A DNA stretch of 64,000 nt from Cryptosporangium aurantiacum (GCF_900143005.1 NZ_FRCS01000013.1:124001-188000), one strand, 5' to 3'; positions 16,572-24,395 are shown, counted from the first letter of the stretch. The notes: generated by a model from the letters alone, not told the origin. A program made the numbers and translations.

Positions 16572-18353
16572 CTATGTCCCCTCGGGGGTCGGGTAGCCGT
16601 GTCGCGGCGGCGACGCGTGCGGTGGGGTGACGCGCGCCCGCCCGATCACGCCGTCGCGGGCGGCGTCGGCTGCGGGATCGGACGGGCCCTCGGCGGTGAA
16701 GGGCCCGGCCGGCGCGGGGTCTGCCAGGGCGGGGCCGGCACTGGCAGGTCCGGCCGCGCCGGCCGGAGAGGGAGCGGGCTCCCCGCCGGCGGCGGGGAGC
16801 CCGGTGGGTGCGGGACCGAGAGGTAAAGCGAGGCCGAACTGCGTGACGCCGTCTTCGGCCCGGCCGTGCTGCATGCCGTCACCGGCTCGGCCGTTCTGCA
16901 TCCCGTCGTCCGCGCGGAGGCGGGGCACGTCACCGGTCGAGAACCGCGGCACGTCGCCGGTCGTGTAGCGAGGAATGTCGCCGGTCGAGTAGCGCGGGAT
17001 GTCACCGGTCGAGTAGACGGGCAGGTCGGCGCGGGAGATCCCGTGGTGGCGACCAGGCGCCGGGCCCTGCGGCCCGCGGGCGGCGGCGCCGTCGAACGGC
17101 GTCGCGTACGGGCCGGTCCGTCCGTGCGGCCCGGGGCCACCGAACTCTCCGGGGCCGCTGAGCGGAACGGGGCCGCCGAGCGCGCCGCCGAGCGGCGTCG
17201 AACCGTATGCCTCGGGACCACCGAGCGGGCCGGGACCGGAGACCGGGCCTAGGGCCAGCGGACCCAGCGGGTCCACCGCCGCGTACCCGCCGGTCGGCGA
17301 CCCGATGCCGGGCGGCAACTCGCTACCGTTGCGGCCGGCCGCGCCGGTGGGGACGCCGGTGCCGGAGCGGAGGCCGCCGACGGCGCCGACGGGGCCGCTG
17401 ACAGGGGCGGGGACGGCGGCCGGGGCCTGGCCGTTCCGGCCGTTCCGGGCGGTCCAGCCACTCCCGGGCGCACCGGCGGGGTCCGGCGGCACCGGGTACG
17501 AGCCGTTCGGGCCCGTCGCCGCACCGGGCTGCGGCGACGGGCGGTCGAAGCCGACCACCGGGAGCTGGCCACCCGGGTACCCGAGCTGGTCGGAGGTGGC
17601 CAGCGAAGGGTGCGGTGCCGGCATCATCGGCAGCCGGGGCGCGGGCCACGTCGGGCCGGGACGCAGCTGCGGAGGGTGGGGGCCAGGCAGCGACCGCTCG
17701 GCCTCGGCGACCGGTCGTGTTCCCAGCGCGGGGGACGCGCCGGCCGACGCCGAACCGTCCAGCCGCTCGCTGTGGAGCTTCTGGCTCGCGACCTCGAGCG
17801 CGGCGATCGTCGCCTCCTTGCGGCGCCGCCTCTGCCCCACGCGTGCCCAGCCCGGCGCGAGATACCACCAGGTGAGGAACCAGAGCAGCGTCCCGGCGGT
17901 AATCCAGAGCGCGTACGAGGTGCCCATCACGACGTCGAGAATGAAGAGCAGTACGCCGTTGAAGGCCAGCATCAGCAGCGTGACGCCCCAGAACGCGAAC
18001 TTGCTGGACGCCCGGACGAGCTGCGCCTCGAGCCGGCGGCGGAACACCAGCCGGTGGAACGGCGCGGGGGCGATCAACAGGCAGGTCGCACCGGCGACGA
18101 GAACCAGGCTCACCACGTAGACCGTGCGCTGGAAGCGCGTCGTCTCGTCGAAGCGGCTAGTGAACGCGAGCGTCAGCAGGAAAACGAGGAGCAGCTGCGT
18201 GCCGATCTGGGCGGCCCGGACCTCGTGCAGGATCTCGAGGTAGTTCCGGTTCCACCGCTGCGTCGGCGTCTCTCGCGTCCGCGGGTCGCGCGGCTCGGAC
18301 CGATCGCCGGACCGGCCGGAGACCGCGTTCCCGGCGGTCAGTTGCTTGGCCAT
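16572..18353 (-). CDS. DUF6328 membrane protein with long disordered tail
   Basis: About 593 aa from the ATG at 18353, which has a purine-rich upstream region; a GTG four codons earlier would overlap the RBS. Residues 28-42 (ETPTQRWNRNYLEIL) and four membrane segments (about 50-64, 76-95, 121-142, 147-165) fit the actinobacterial DUF6328 family, normally around 150-200 aa. The remaining 400 residues are Gly/Pro/Ala-rich and disordered, with repeats of the type RYSTGDIP near residue 480. The tail is probably cytoplasmic or surface-exposed. The gene is preceded by leader copy A, shared with the gene at 21255. Function unknown. Confidence 0.8.
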   Translation of the reverse strand: MAKQLTAGNAVSGRSGDRSEPRDPRTRETPTQRWNRNYLEILHEVRAAQIGTQLLLVFLLTLAFTSRFDETTRFQRTVYVVSLVLVAGATCLLIAPAPFHRLVFRRRLEAQLVRASSKFAFWGVTLLMLAFNGVLLFILDVVMGTSYALWITAGTLLWFLTWWYLAPGWARVGQRRRRKEATIAALEVASQKLHSERLDGSASAGASPALGTRPVAEAERSLPGPHPPQLRPGPTWPAPRLPMMPAPHPSLATSDQLGYPGGQLPVVGFDRPSPQPGAATGPNGSYPVPPDPAGAPGSGWTARNGRNGQAPAAVPAPVSGPVGAVGGLRSGTGVPTGAAGRNGSELPPGIGSPTGGYAAVDPLGPLALGPVSGPGPLGGPEAYGSTPLGGALGGPVPLSGPGEFGGPGPHGRTGPYATPFDGAAARGPQGPAPGRHHGISRADLPVYSTGDIPRYSTGDIPRYTTGDVPRFSTGDVPRLRADDGMQNGRAGDGMQHGRAEDGVTQFGLALPLGPAPTGLPAAGGEPAPSPAGAAGPASAGPALADPAPAGPFTAEGPSDPAADAARDGVIGRARVTPPHASPPRHGYPTPEGT

Positions 18354-18391
18354 CGTTAACCCCACCCTTCCGGCGTGACGGGCCCGGAGGC

Positions 18392-18463
18392 GGGTTCCGT
18401 CGCTGGTGAAAGACTCGTCTAGCGCGGGTCAGGAGACATCGGTCGACTGACGTACTCGCGAAG
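18392..18463 (-). promoter_or_regulatory. Conserved leader element, copy A
   Basis: A 72-nt segment 38 nt upstream of the DUF6328 start. On the minus strand it contains, in order, CTTCGCG, a 24-nt block (18431-18454), TAGACGAG (18414-18421) and CACCAGCGACGGAACCC (18392-18408). All four blocks are identical to copy B at 21851-21923, with diverged spacers of near-constant length. It overlaps the 3' end of the small CxxC protein gene. The 24-nt block can fold into a short stem and contains a CUCCU that could pair with the downstream RBS. A regulatory RNA or DNA site is inferred. Confidence 0.6.
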
Positions 18464-18626
18464 GCCCGCTCTGGCGCAGCGGTTGCGCAGGCACGAACAC
18501 GATCGAGTCGCTCGTGCGGTGCTCAGGGGTACCGCAGACCGGGCACAGTGGACCGGTCAGCGTCGGCCCCCACCCTTCGGCCGCGGACGGTGGATAACTC
18601 GGCAGATGAGACACCCAGTGGCGCAT
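18429..18626 (-). CDS. Small CxxC-motif protein
   Basis: A 65-aa product starting MRHWVSHLPSYPPSAAEG with a CPVCG motif at about residues 28-32, which could bind zinc or act in redox chemistry. The segment GTPEHRTSDSIVFVPAQPLR after it looks like a genuine folded sequence. The start ATG is preceded by GGAAAG about ten nt upstream. It follows the NOS-like gene by 33 bp on the same strand and ends inside the conserved leader of the next gene. No family is recognised. Translation is likely but not certain. Confidence 0.55.
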   Translation of the reverse strand: MRHWVSHLPSYPPSAAEGWGPTLTGPLCPVCGTPEHRTSDSIVFVPAQPLRQSGPSRVRQSTDVS

Positions 18627-18659
18627 GGCGATGCTCTTTCCGGAGAACGGAGGGACGGA

Positions 18660-19649
18660 CTACACCGCTGCTTCGAGGCGGCGGCGCCCGTGGTACGCGG
18701 AGTCCGCGGTGACCGCGACCGCGCCGGCGGGCGGCGGGACGTCGATCGGGCGGTACACCGGCCGGGGGCCGGGTTTCCGCCGCGGGAGGTAGCGGTGGTA
18801 GATCTCCAGCCGGGCCGAGGCGGTCGGCGGCACCATGCCCGCGCGTCCGAACGAGTGCAGGATCGCCTGGTGCAGGACCCGCGCGGCCTCTTGGAGTCCG
18901 AAGCCTTCCGGCCTGCTGCCCTCCCGTCCCAGGCACCGCGCGATCATCGGCAGCGCGTTGTACCGGTTCTGGTCGGCCAGCTCACGGCAGGCCATCTCGA
19001 ACGCGACGTAGAAGCCGGAGAACGCCACCGGGTACGCGAGCGTGTCGGTGAAGTGCAGCCGGTGGCGCGACAGCGCGGGCACCGCGTACCACCGCAGGCC
19101 CAGCTCGGCGAACCAGGCGTACCCGGGGTGCTCGAGGTTCACCTCCAGCACCCGCTCGGGTGAGAGCTCGTATGCGATGACCGGTCCCTCGTGCACGCGC
19201 AGCAGCAGCGGCAGGACGTCGAACGGCCCGGGGAGCAGCCGTCCGCCGTCGACCGGACGGCCGCCCGGCCATCCGGCCCGCAGCGCGAGCGTCGTGAGTT
19301 CGATGTGCCGGGGGTCGCCGAGGATCGTGCCGTCGGCCTGCCGGTAACCGGCGTAGCCGACCAACTGGTCGTTGAGGATCTCGACGCCGGGGTCCAGCAC
19401 GGTGGCGACCGACCGGATCCGTCCGTCCCTGGTGGCGACCCGGAGGTGTTCGGCCAGCCCGGAGGCGACTGCGTCCGGGTCGGTCACCCCCCGCAGGTCC
19501 CGCACGTGCAGGCCGCGCCAGCGCAGCCGGCCGATGCCTCGGTCGGCGTTCGCCCAGGCGACCCGCGCCGCCCAAGCCAGTTGCTCGGTGGTGGGAACGG
19601 TCGGACCGGCAACATTTCTCCGGTCCGCCGCGACGACCTCGATCCTCAC
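18660..19649 (-). CDS. Nitric oxide synthase oxygenase homologue lacking the heme cysteine
   Basis: A 329-aa protein collinear with bacterial NOS oxygenase domains. Matching segments are AWANADRGIGRLRW (31-44; NOS W-x-N-x-x-RCIGR), LNDQLVGYAGY (92-102), GPFDVLPLLL (141-150), LEVNLEHPGYAWFAELGLRW (168-187), FSGFYVAFEMA (210-220; NOS FNGWYMxTE) and LADQNRYNALP (224-234). The cysteine that ligates heme iron in NOS is Gly38 here, although the flanking Trp32, Asn34 and Arg37 are kept. The substrate-binding Glu is retained (Glu218) and so is Gln95. Arg98 is Gly and the active-site Trp is Phe213. The enzyme probably does not make NO in the usual way. It lies in one run with a PLP decarboxylase. Confidence 0.88.
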   Translation of the reverse strand: MRIEVVAADRRNVAGPTVPTTEQLAWAARVAWANADRGIGRLRWRGLHVRDLRGVTDPDAVASGLAEHLRVATRDGRIRSVATVLDPGVEILNDQLVGYAGYRQADGTILGDPRHIELTTLALRAGWPGGRPVDGGRLLPGPFDVLPLLLRVHEGPVIAYELSPERVLEVNLEHPGYAWFAELGLRWYAVPALSRHRLHFTDTLAYPVAFSGFYVAFEMACRELADQNRYNALPMIARCLGREGSRPEGFGLQEAARVLHQAILHSFGRAGMVPPTASARLEIYHRYLPRRKPGPRPVYRPIDVPPPAGAVAVTADSAYHGRRRLEAAV

Positions 19650-19710
19650 TTCGGCACCTCCGTAGGGGTCGGGCTCAAGAGCGCCGTCCGCAGGGGTCGG
19701 TCGAAAGAAC

Positions 19711-21258
19711 TCAGTCGCGCAGCACGCTGACCGTGGCGAGCGTCGGATCGGCGGCGCCGTGGATGTGCATGCCGGTGGAGACCGCGCGCTCGAGGGCGGC
19801 GACCGCGTCGCGGTCGAGCCGCTCTCCGGGCATGACCGCCGGGACTCCGGGCGGATAGGGGGTGATCGGCTCGGCGCTGGTGCGTCCGACGGCCCGCTCG
19901 AGCGGGATGTTCTCGGTCGCCGCGAAGTGCGCCTCGCGCGGTGTGCAGACCTGCTCGCGCGGGGCGAGCAGCGCCGCCACCAGCTGACCGTCCCAGGCCG
20001 GGCGCAGCCGCCGACGGGGACGGCAGGAGAGCGTCCGCAGGGCCGTGACCAGCGCGTCCACCACGTCCGGGGAGGTACACGTGGTGATCGCGACGAACAG
20101 GTTGCTCTCGTCCGAGCCCTCGACGGCCACTGCGGGGTGGAGTAGCCCGCTGGTACCGAGCCCGGGGCCCGGCGTCCGCAGCAGTTTTTCGAGAGCGAGG
20201 CCGGTCAGGCCGAGCCCGCGGACGCTGACGACCAGCCGCAGCGGGTCGAACCGCTCCCGGGGGACACCGAGGTCTTCGGCCTCGGCGACCCGGACGCCGG
20301 GGATCGCGGCGAGCCGTCGCCGCGCGTCGGCCACCAGGTCCAGCGTCCGGTCGAGCAGGATCCGGCCGCGGCTGACCATCGTGCGCCGGGCCTCGTCGAT
20401 GCTGGCCAGGACCGGCAGCAGCGGACTGGTCGTCTGCGTCATCTGGACCGTGCGGCCGATCCGGCCGGCGTCGATCCGCTCGCCACGGACCAGGATGAGC
20501 GCCGCACCGGACGGTGCGGCCAGCATCTTGTGGGCCGAGGTCACTGCGACGTCGGCCCCGGCGGAGATCGCGTTCTCCGGCAGGTCGGGGTGGAACGGCA
20601 GGTGCGCACCCCAGGCCTCGTCGACGAAGAGCGGCGCGTCGTGGCGGTGCGCGACCGCGGCGAGCGCCCGGACGTCCGAGCAGGCACCGGCGTACCCGGG
20701 GCTGACCATGCTCACCAGGCTCGCGCGGTGTCCCGTCGCGGCCAGGTCGGTGAGCGCGCGGTCCAGCGAGATCGGGTCGATGCCGAGGCTGATGCCGAAG
20801 CCGCCCTGGTCCAGCCGCGGCGTCACCCAGTGCGGCGTCGCGCCGGACAGCACCAGTCCGGCCAGCGTGGAGGTGTGGCTGTCGCGGGCGACGACGACGT
20901 GGTCGGCACCCGGGTTCTGCTGCTGTGCCAGGTGCACGGCGCGGTTGCCGCCGGACGAGCCGTCCAGCAGGAACAACGCCTCGTCGGACCCCCAGGCCTT
21001 GGCGGCGAGCGCCTCGGCCTCGCGGCGGGCCGTGGTCGCGTCGGCCGGGGTCAGCCAGACGTCGGACGCCAGAAACGTGCTGCCGAGGAGGTTGCGCAGG
21101 CCGGGTCCGACCGTACGGCCGCCGGCGTGACCGGGGACGTGCAGCGCCCCGGTCTCACACCCGCGGTACCGGATGATCGCGTCGACCAGCGGGGCGGAGC
21201 CGTGAGCGGCGTCGTACAGGACGGGCCGGTCACCGGACGGGAGGGCAACGGCGGTCAT
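19711..21258 (-). CDS. PLP-dependent Orn/Lys/Arg decarboxylase-family enzyme
   Basis: A 515-aa fold-type I PLP enzyme similar to Bacillus SpeA (arginine decarboxylase). The N-terminal HVPGHAGG (40-47), the PLP-phosphate loop LLDGSSGGN (97-105), Asp213 (FVDEAWGAH) and the Schiff-base Lys244 (TSAHK) are all present. The C-terminal domain REAHFAATENIPLERAVGRT, which completes the family architecture, is intact. The product is expected to be an amine such as agmatine or cadaverine, but the specificity is not readable. Its start overlaps the membrane-protein gene by 4 bp, and the NOS-like gene follows 61 bp downstream. Confidence 0.92.
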   Translation of the reverse strand: MTAVALPSGDRPVLYDAAHGSAPLVDAIIRYRGCETGALHVPGHAGGRTVGPGLRNLLGSTFLASDVWLTPADATTARREAEALAAKAWGSDEALFLLDGSSGGNRAVHLAQQQNPGADHVVVARDSHTSTLAGLVLSGATPHWVTPRLDQGGFGISLGIDPISLDRALTDLAATGHRASLVSMVSPGYAGACSDVRALAAVAHRHDAPLFVDEAWGAHLPFHPDLPENAISAGADVAVTSAHKMLAAPSGAALILVRGERIDAGRIGRTVQMTQTTSPLLPVLASIDEARRTMVSRGRILLDRTLDLVADARRRLAAIPGVRVAEAEDLGVPRERFDPLRLVVSVRGLGLTGLALEKLLRTPGPGLGTSGLLHPAVAVEGSDESNLFVAITTCTSPDVVDALVTALRTLSCRPRRRLRPAWDGQLVAALLAPREQVCTPREAHFAATENIPLERAVGRTSAEPITPYPPGVPAVMPGERLDRDAVAALERAVSTGMHIHGAADPTLATVSVLRD

Positions 21259-21815
21259 CGGTTCGCCGTCCTTTCACCGATGACCGCCGTGCCGCCGACG
21301 GCGCCGGACGGGCCGGCGCTCGGGGAGGGGGCGATCGATGCGGACTTGGTGGACTTACCGTTGGGCGCCAGGATCATGTAGGTCATCAGCGCGAAGATCG
21401 CGGCCATCGCCGCCCACTTCCCCGCCGGCACCACGACGCCGTTGGCCATCTTGTCCATGATCAGGACGCCGACCTGGAGGAAGACGATCCAGCCGAGGGT
21501 CACCGTGCCCAGCTCGGCCCACTGCAGGCTCGCCGCGTAGACGGCGAACAGTCCGAGGAACGCGATCGCGCCGGCCGACCACCAGAGTTGGTGACCGTTG
21601 TCCATGTAGCGCATCGCGCAGTAGCTGCCGACCAGGTCGAGGCCGGCGAGCGCGATGATCGCGCCGACAGCCATCGGGGAGAACTCGAGACTCTTGCTGG
21701 CGACGATCGGTTCGGCCAGTGCCGACGCGACGGTCGGTTCGGACAGGGCCGCGGGGAGACGGAACACGTCGGCAACGGGTGCCGGCGTCGCGTCCAAGGT
21801 CGTGTAAATGGCCAT
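21255..21815 (-). CDS. Four-helix membrane protein, SMR-like architecture
   Basis: A 186-aa protein with an N-terminal cytoplasmic-type segment of about 45 residues, then four hydrophobic helices (roughly 47-66, 77-97, 103-121, 130-148) and a short polar tail. The size and helix layout recall small multidrug-resistance-type transporters, but I see no diagnostic residue match and do not assign the family. The RBS GGTGGAG precedes ATG by about 6 nt. It is the first gene of the minus-strand run with the decarboxylase (4-bp overlap) and NOS-like gene, and carries conserved leader copy B. Export or uptake of the pathway's amine or guanidine compound is a plausible but untested role. Confidence 0.75.
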   Translation of the reverse strand: MAIYTTLDATPAPVADVFRLPAALSEPTVASALAEPIVASKSLEFSPMAVGAIIALAGLDLVGSYCAMRYMDNGHQLWWSAGAIAFLGLFAVYAASLQWAELGTVTLGWIVFLQVGVLIMDKMANGVVVPAGKWAAMAAIFALMTYMILAPNGKSTKSASIAPSPSAGPSGAVGGTAVIGERTANR

Positions 21816-21850
21816 CAGCGCTCCACCTTCCTCACAGACGGTGCCCGTGA

Positions 21851-21923
21851 GGGTTCCGTCGCTGGTGGTTACGCTCGTCTACTCAGCGTGAGGAGACATC
21901 GGTCGACTGACGTAGACGCGAAG
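21851..21923 (-). promoter_or_regulatory. Conserved leader element, copy B
   Basis: A 73-nt segment 35 nt upstream of the four-helix membrane protein start, with the same four blocks as copy A: 21917-21923, 21891-21914, 21874-21881 and 21851-21867. Both copies can encode a six-codon mini-ORF beginning ATGTCTCCT and ending in the conserved TAG (MSPHAE here, MSPDPR in copy A). In copy B, GTCTAC and GTAGAC flank the mini-ORF and could pair, a pairing not preserved in copy A. Function inferred only from conservation. Confidence 0.6.
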
Positions 21924-22070
21924 CACGCAGCACGGCTCCGCCGTACGTCTGCGGGAATTGCATTGCAGGTAGGGCGGGTTGGCAGCGCGGTCTTCAGTCG
22001 AACGGCCGAGTGAACGATGAACCCACGGATCGCCGCGGAGAAAGGTTCACGGGCTCGATAAGGTCGCCCG

Positions 22071-22487
22071 ATGTCCGACCTTCCCCCTTCGCCCGCGCGG
22101 ACCGCCGTACACCAGGTCGCCATCGGGCTCATCGTCGTCGGTGGGCTCGACTTACTGCTCGGCCTGCTCGCGTGCTGCAGCCGGGTGGCTCGCCTGGGAC
22201 AGAACGGTTCGACGATCTCGTCGGACGCGGAGGCAGCCGGCTACCTGACCGCGGTCGCCGCCTCGCTGCTGTCGTTTCCGCTGGGCGCCGTGATCCTGGC
22301 CGCGGGCATCGTCCTGCTGCGAGGCAAGTCCCGGACGTTCGGCATCGTCGGGGCGATCGCGGCGCTGGTGCCGCTGTCCTGCTGCTTCCTGGTGAGCATC
22401 CCGGTCGGGGTGTGGGCGCTGATCGTGCTGAACCGGGCCGATGTGAAGGCGCTGTTCGCCGGCTATCCGCCGCCGCCGCAGTGGTGA
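22071..22487 (+). CDS. Small membrane protein
   Basis: A 138-aa protein with three or four hydrophobic segments (about 15-36, 60-82, 88-108 and possibly 105-121), a CC pair in the first helix, and a C-terminal segment VWALIVLNRADVKALFAGYPPPP, commonly seen in actinobacterial membrane proteins of unknown function. The N-terminus is proline-rich. It is divergent from the NOS-like cluster and its start is 148 bp from leader B. The RBS is weak (AAGG). No function can be assigned. Confidence 0.75.
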   Translation: MSDLPPSPARTAVHQVAIGLIVVGGLDLLLGLLACCSRVARLGQNGSTISSDAEAAGYLTAVAASLLSFPLGAVILAAGIVLLRGKSRTFGIVGAIAALVPLSCCFLVSIPVGVWALIVLNRADVKALFAGYPPPPQW

Positions 22488-22527
22488 TCGTCCGAGCCTC
22501 GGTACGGTCGCGAGCGAGGGGGTGGTG

Positions 22528-23283
22528 ATGGCCGGTCGTCCGAGGTCCGGGGGCGGGTTCCTCCGGTGGGTCGAGCTTGCCGACGCACCGCCGGGACCGC
22601 CGCGCTACCCGTTCACGCTGCCGGTGGTCGCCGCGCTCCGGGACGCCGGGCGCCTCGAGCTGGACCCCGCGGTGACGTTCCTGGTCGGTGACAACGGCAG
22701 CGGGAAATCGACGCTGGTCGAGGCGATCGCGGTGGCGGCCGGGTTCAATCCCGAGGGCGGGTCGCGGAACTTCCGGTTCGCGACCAGGGCCACCGAGTCC
22801 TCGCTGGGCGAGTACCTGCAGCTGGTCCGCGGAGTGTCGAAACCGCGCACCGGGTTCTTTCTCCGGGCCGAGTCGTTCTACAACGTCGCGACCGAGATCG
22901 AGCGGTTGGGATCGTTCGACGGCTACGGCGGACAGAGCCTGCACGAGCGTTCGCACGGCGAGTCGTTCCTCGATCTGGCCGCGCACCGGTTCGGGCCGCG
23001 CGGGCTGTACCTGCTCGACGAGCCGGAGGCCGCGCTGTCCGTGCAGGGCTGCCTCGCGCTGCTCACCCGGATCCGCGATCTGGTGGAGGCCGGCTCGCAG
23101 TTCCTGATCGCGACCCACTCGCCGGTGCTGCTGGCGTCACCCGGCGCCCGGATCCTGCAGATCGAGGCGAGCGGCACGATCAGCCCGGTCAGCTACGACG
23201 AGGCCCAGCCGGTCGAGTGGACCAGGCGCTTCCTCGCCGACCCGCAGCGCTACCTGCACTACTTGTTCGCCGACCCGGCCTGA
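22528..23283 (+). CDS. AAA family ATPase (ABC-like, single domain)
   Basis: A 251-aa ATPase with Walker A GDNGSGKST at about residues 52-60, Walker B LYLLDEPEAALS at about 160-171, and the switch histidine in LIATHSPVLL. The overall pattern matches small soluble AAA ATPases with an ABC/SMC-type head that often act alone. The region between (RAESFYNVATEIERL, about 115-130) is typical of the family. I chose the ATG at 22528 over in-frame GTG codons at 22522 and 22525, which crowd the GAGGGGG ribosome-binding site. Its partner or substrate is unknown. Confidence 0.88.
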   Translation: MAGRPRSGGGFLRWVELADAPPGPPRYPFTLPVVAALRDAGRLELDPAVTFLVGDNGSGKSTLVEAIAVAAGFNPEGGSRNFRFATRATESSLGEYLQLVRGVSKPRTGFFLRAESFYNVATEIERLGSFDGYGGQSLHERSHGESFLDLAAHRFGPRGLYLLDEPEAALSVQGCLALLTRIRDLVEAGSQFLIATHSPVLLASPGARILQIEASGTISPVSYDEAQPVEWTRRFLADPQRYLHYLFADPA

Positions 23284-23306
23284 CCGGTCTAGCGCCCCTG
23301 ACCGCG

Positions 23307-24269
23307 TCAGCGGTCGTGGCGCGTTCGGCGGCGGAGCGCGCGGACGGCCGTGGCCGCGGGTGCACTGGCCACGAGCACCCCCGCCAGGACGATGAGCGCG
23401 CTCGCCGCCAGCGGACCGGCGAGCGTGCCGAACGCCGGACCCGACCCCACCCGACCGGCGACCAGCGCGGCCACCAGCAAGCCGAGCGTCGTCCCGGCGA
23501 GCCACCGCGGCCGGACGCCCGGCGGCCCGCAGCGGGCCAGCCAGAGCGCGATCCCGGCGAGTCCGAGCGCGATCATCCCGGCCCACCACGGCACGCCCCA
23601 CGCCGGCAGCACCTCGATGTCGGTCGTGCTGCTCCACGATGCCGACGAGCCGTCGCGGACGACCTCGGTGGGTCCCTCGCGCACCTCCACGCCCCACGCC
23701 CAGGTGCTCACCCAGCCCAGCAGCGCGGCCACGGCGACGAGCAGGACCTCGCGCACGCCCCAGGTCGGACGCCGGAGCGATCGGCCGGTTCCGCGGAGGC
23801 CGATCCCGACCAGCGCGAGCACCGCGGTGCCCGCCCCGACGGCGTCGAGGTCCCGGCCGCCGATCGGTGGTGCCGCCACCGAGACGGCGTACGCATCTGC
23901 CGTGTACACGGCTTCGGCTTCGGCTTCGTCGACCAGGTCGACCGGGTCCGATTCGATGTCGTCCGGCGGGATCTCCGCCGCCAGTTGTGGGGCGTCGCCC
24001 GGCGGGTCGGACGCGTCGAATGCGGCGAAGACGCCGAACCAGAGCGCGGCTACGACGAGCAGCGGCACGGCGAGCAGCCGTAGCAGGCCCGCCCGGCCCC
24101 ACTGCAACCAGATCACGCATCCGGCGAGCCCGGGCAGCGCGGGTGACCACCAGCGGCAGACCGCCCAGTCCCAGAACAACACGAGCCCGAACAGGATCGT
24201 TGCGGCCAGCAGTACGCGGCGCGACCAGACCGGACGACGGTCGGCAAGCGGAGCGGTCACGGCGCGCAC
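23307..24269 (-). CDS. Multi-pass membrane protein, unknown
   Basis: About 320 aa from a GTG at 24269; a second GTG at 24260 is equally possible and no strong RBS decides between them. Hydrophobic helices occur at about 22-40, 45-58, 68-88, 150-165, 185-205, 240-262, 270-286 and 295-315. An acidic loop with DDIESDPVDLVDEAEAEAVY lies between helices three and four. The C-terminus is basic (RALRRRTRHDR). The gene is convergent with the AAA ATPase gene. No family recognised. Confidence 0.65.
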   Translation of the reverse strand: MRAVTAPLADRRPVWSRRVLLAATILFGLVLFWDWAVCRWWSPALPGLAGCVIWLQWGRAGLLRLLAVPLLVVAALWFGVFAAFDASDPPGDAPQLAAEIPPDDIESDPVDLVDEAEAEAVYTADAYAVSVAAPPIGGRDLDAVGAGTAVLALVGIGLRGTGRSLRRPTWGVREVLLVAVAALLGWVSTWAWGVEVREGPTEVVRDGSSASWSSTTDIEVLPAWGVPWWAGMIALGLAGIALWLARCGPPGVRPRWLAGTTLGLLVAALVAGRVGSGPAFGTLAGPLAASALIVLAGVLVASAPAATAVRALRRRTRHDR

Positions 24270-24395
24270 TGTAGCGCTGCGGGTTCCTGAGAGTCCGTGA
24301 AGTGATCCAGGCCACTCCGCGTATCTCCGGCGCGGGTCGCGGGTCTGTGCCTGTGACAACGCGCTACGGCGCACCGCGAAGGAGAGGGGAACTCC

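Noticed and set aside
18414-18460. GTCTAC/GTAGAC pairing in leader B as a riboswitch stem.
   Set aside because: The matching bases are not preserved in copy A, so it lacks covariation support. The stem of the 24-nt block is retained as the better candidate.
18392-18463. On the plus strand the leader reads GGGTTCCG…CTGGTG, resembling the first part of the ykkC (guanidine-I) riboswitch.
   Set aside because: The similarity is about 13 bases only, the remaining ykkC core (CCGAGAG and the ACACGG part) is missing, and for copy A no plus-strand gene lies downstream. The conserved block order relative to two minus-strand genes argues for the opposite orientation.
22071-22487. Small membrane protein considered as part of the NOS-like cluster.
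   Set aside because: It is on the opposite strand and lacks the shared leader, so a link is not supported.
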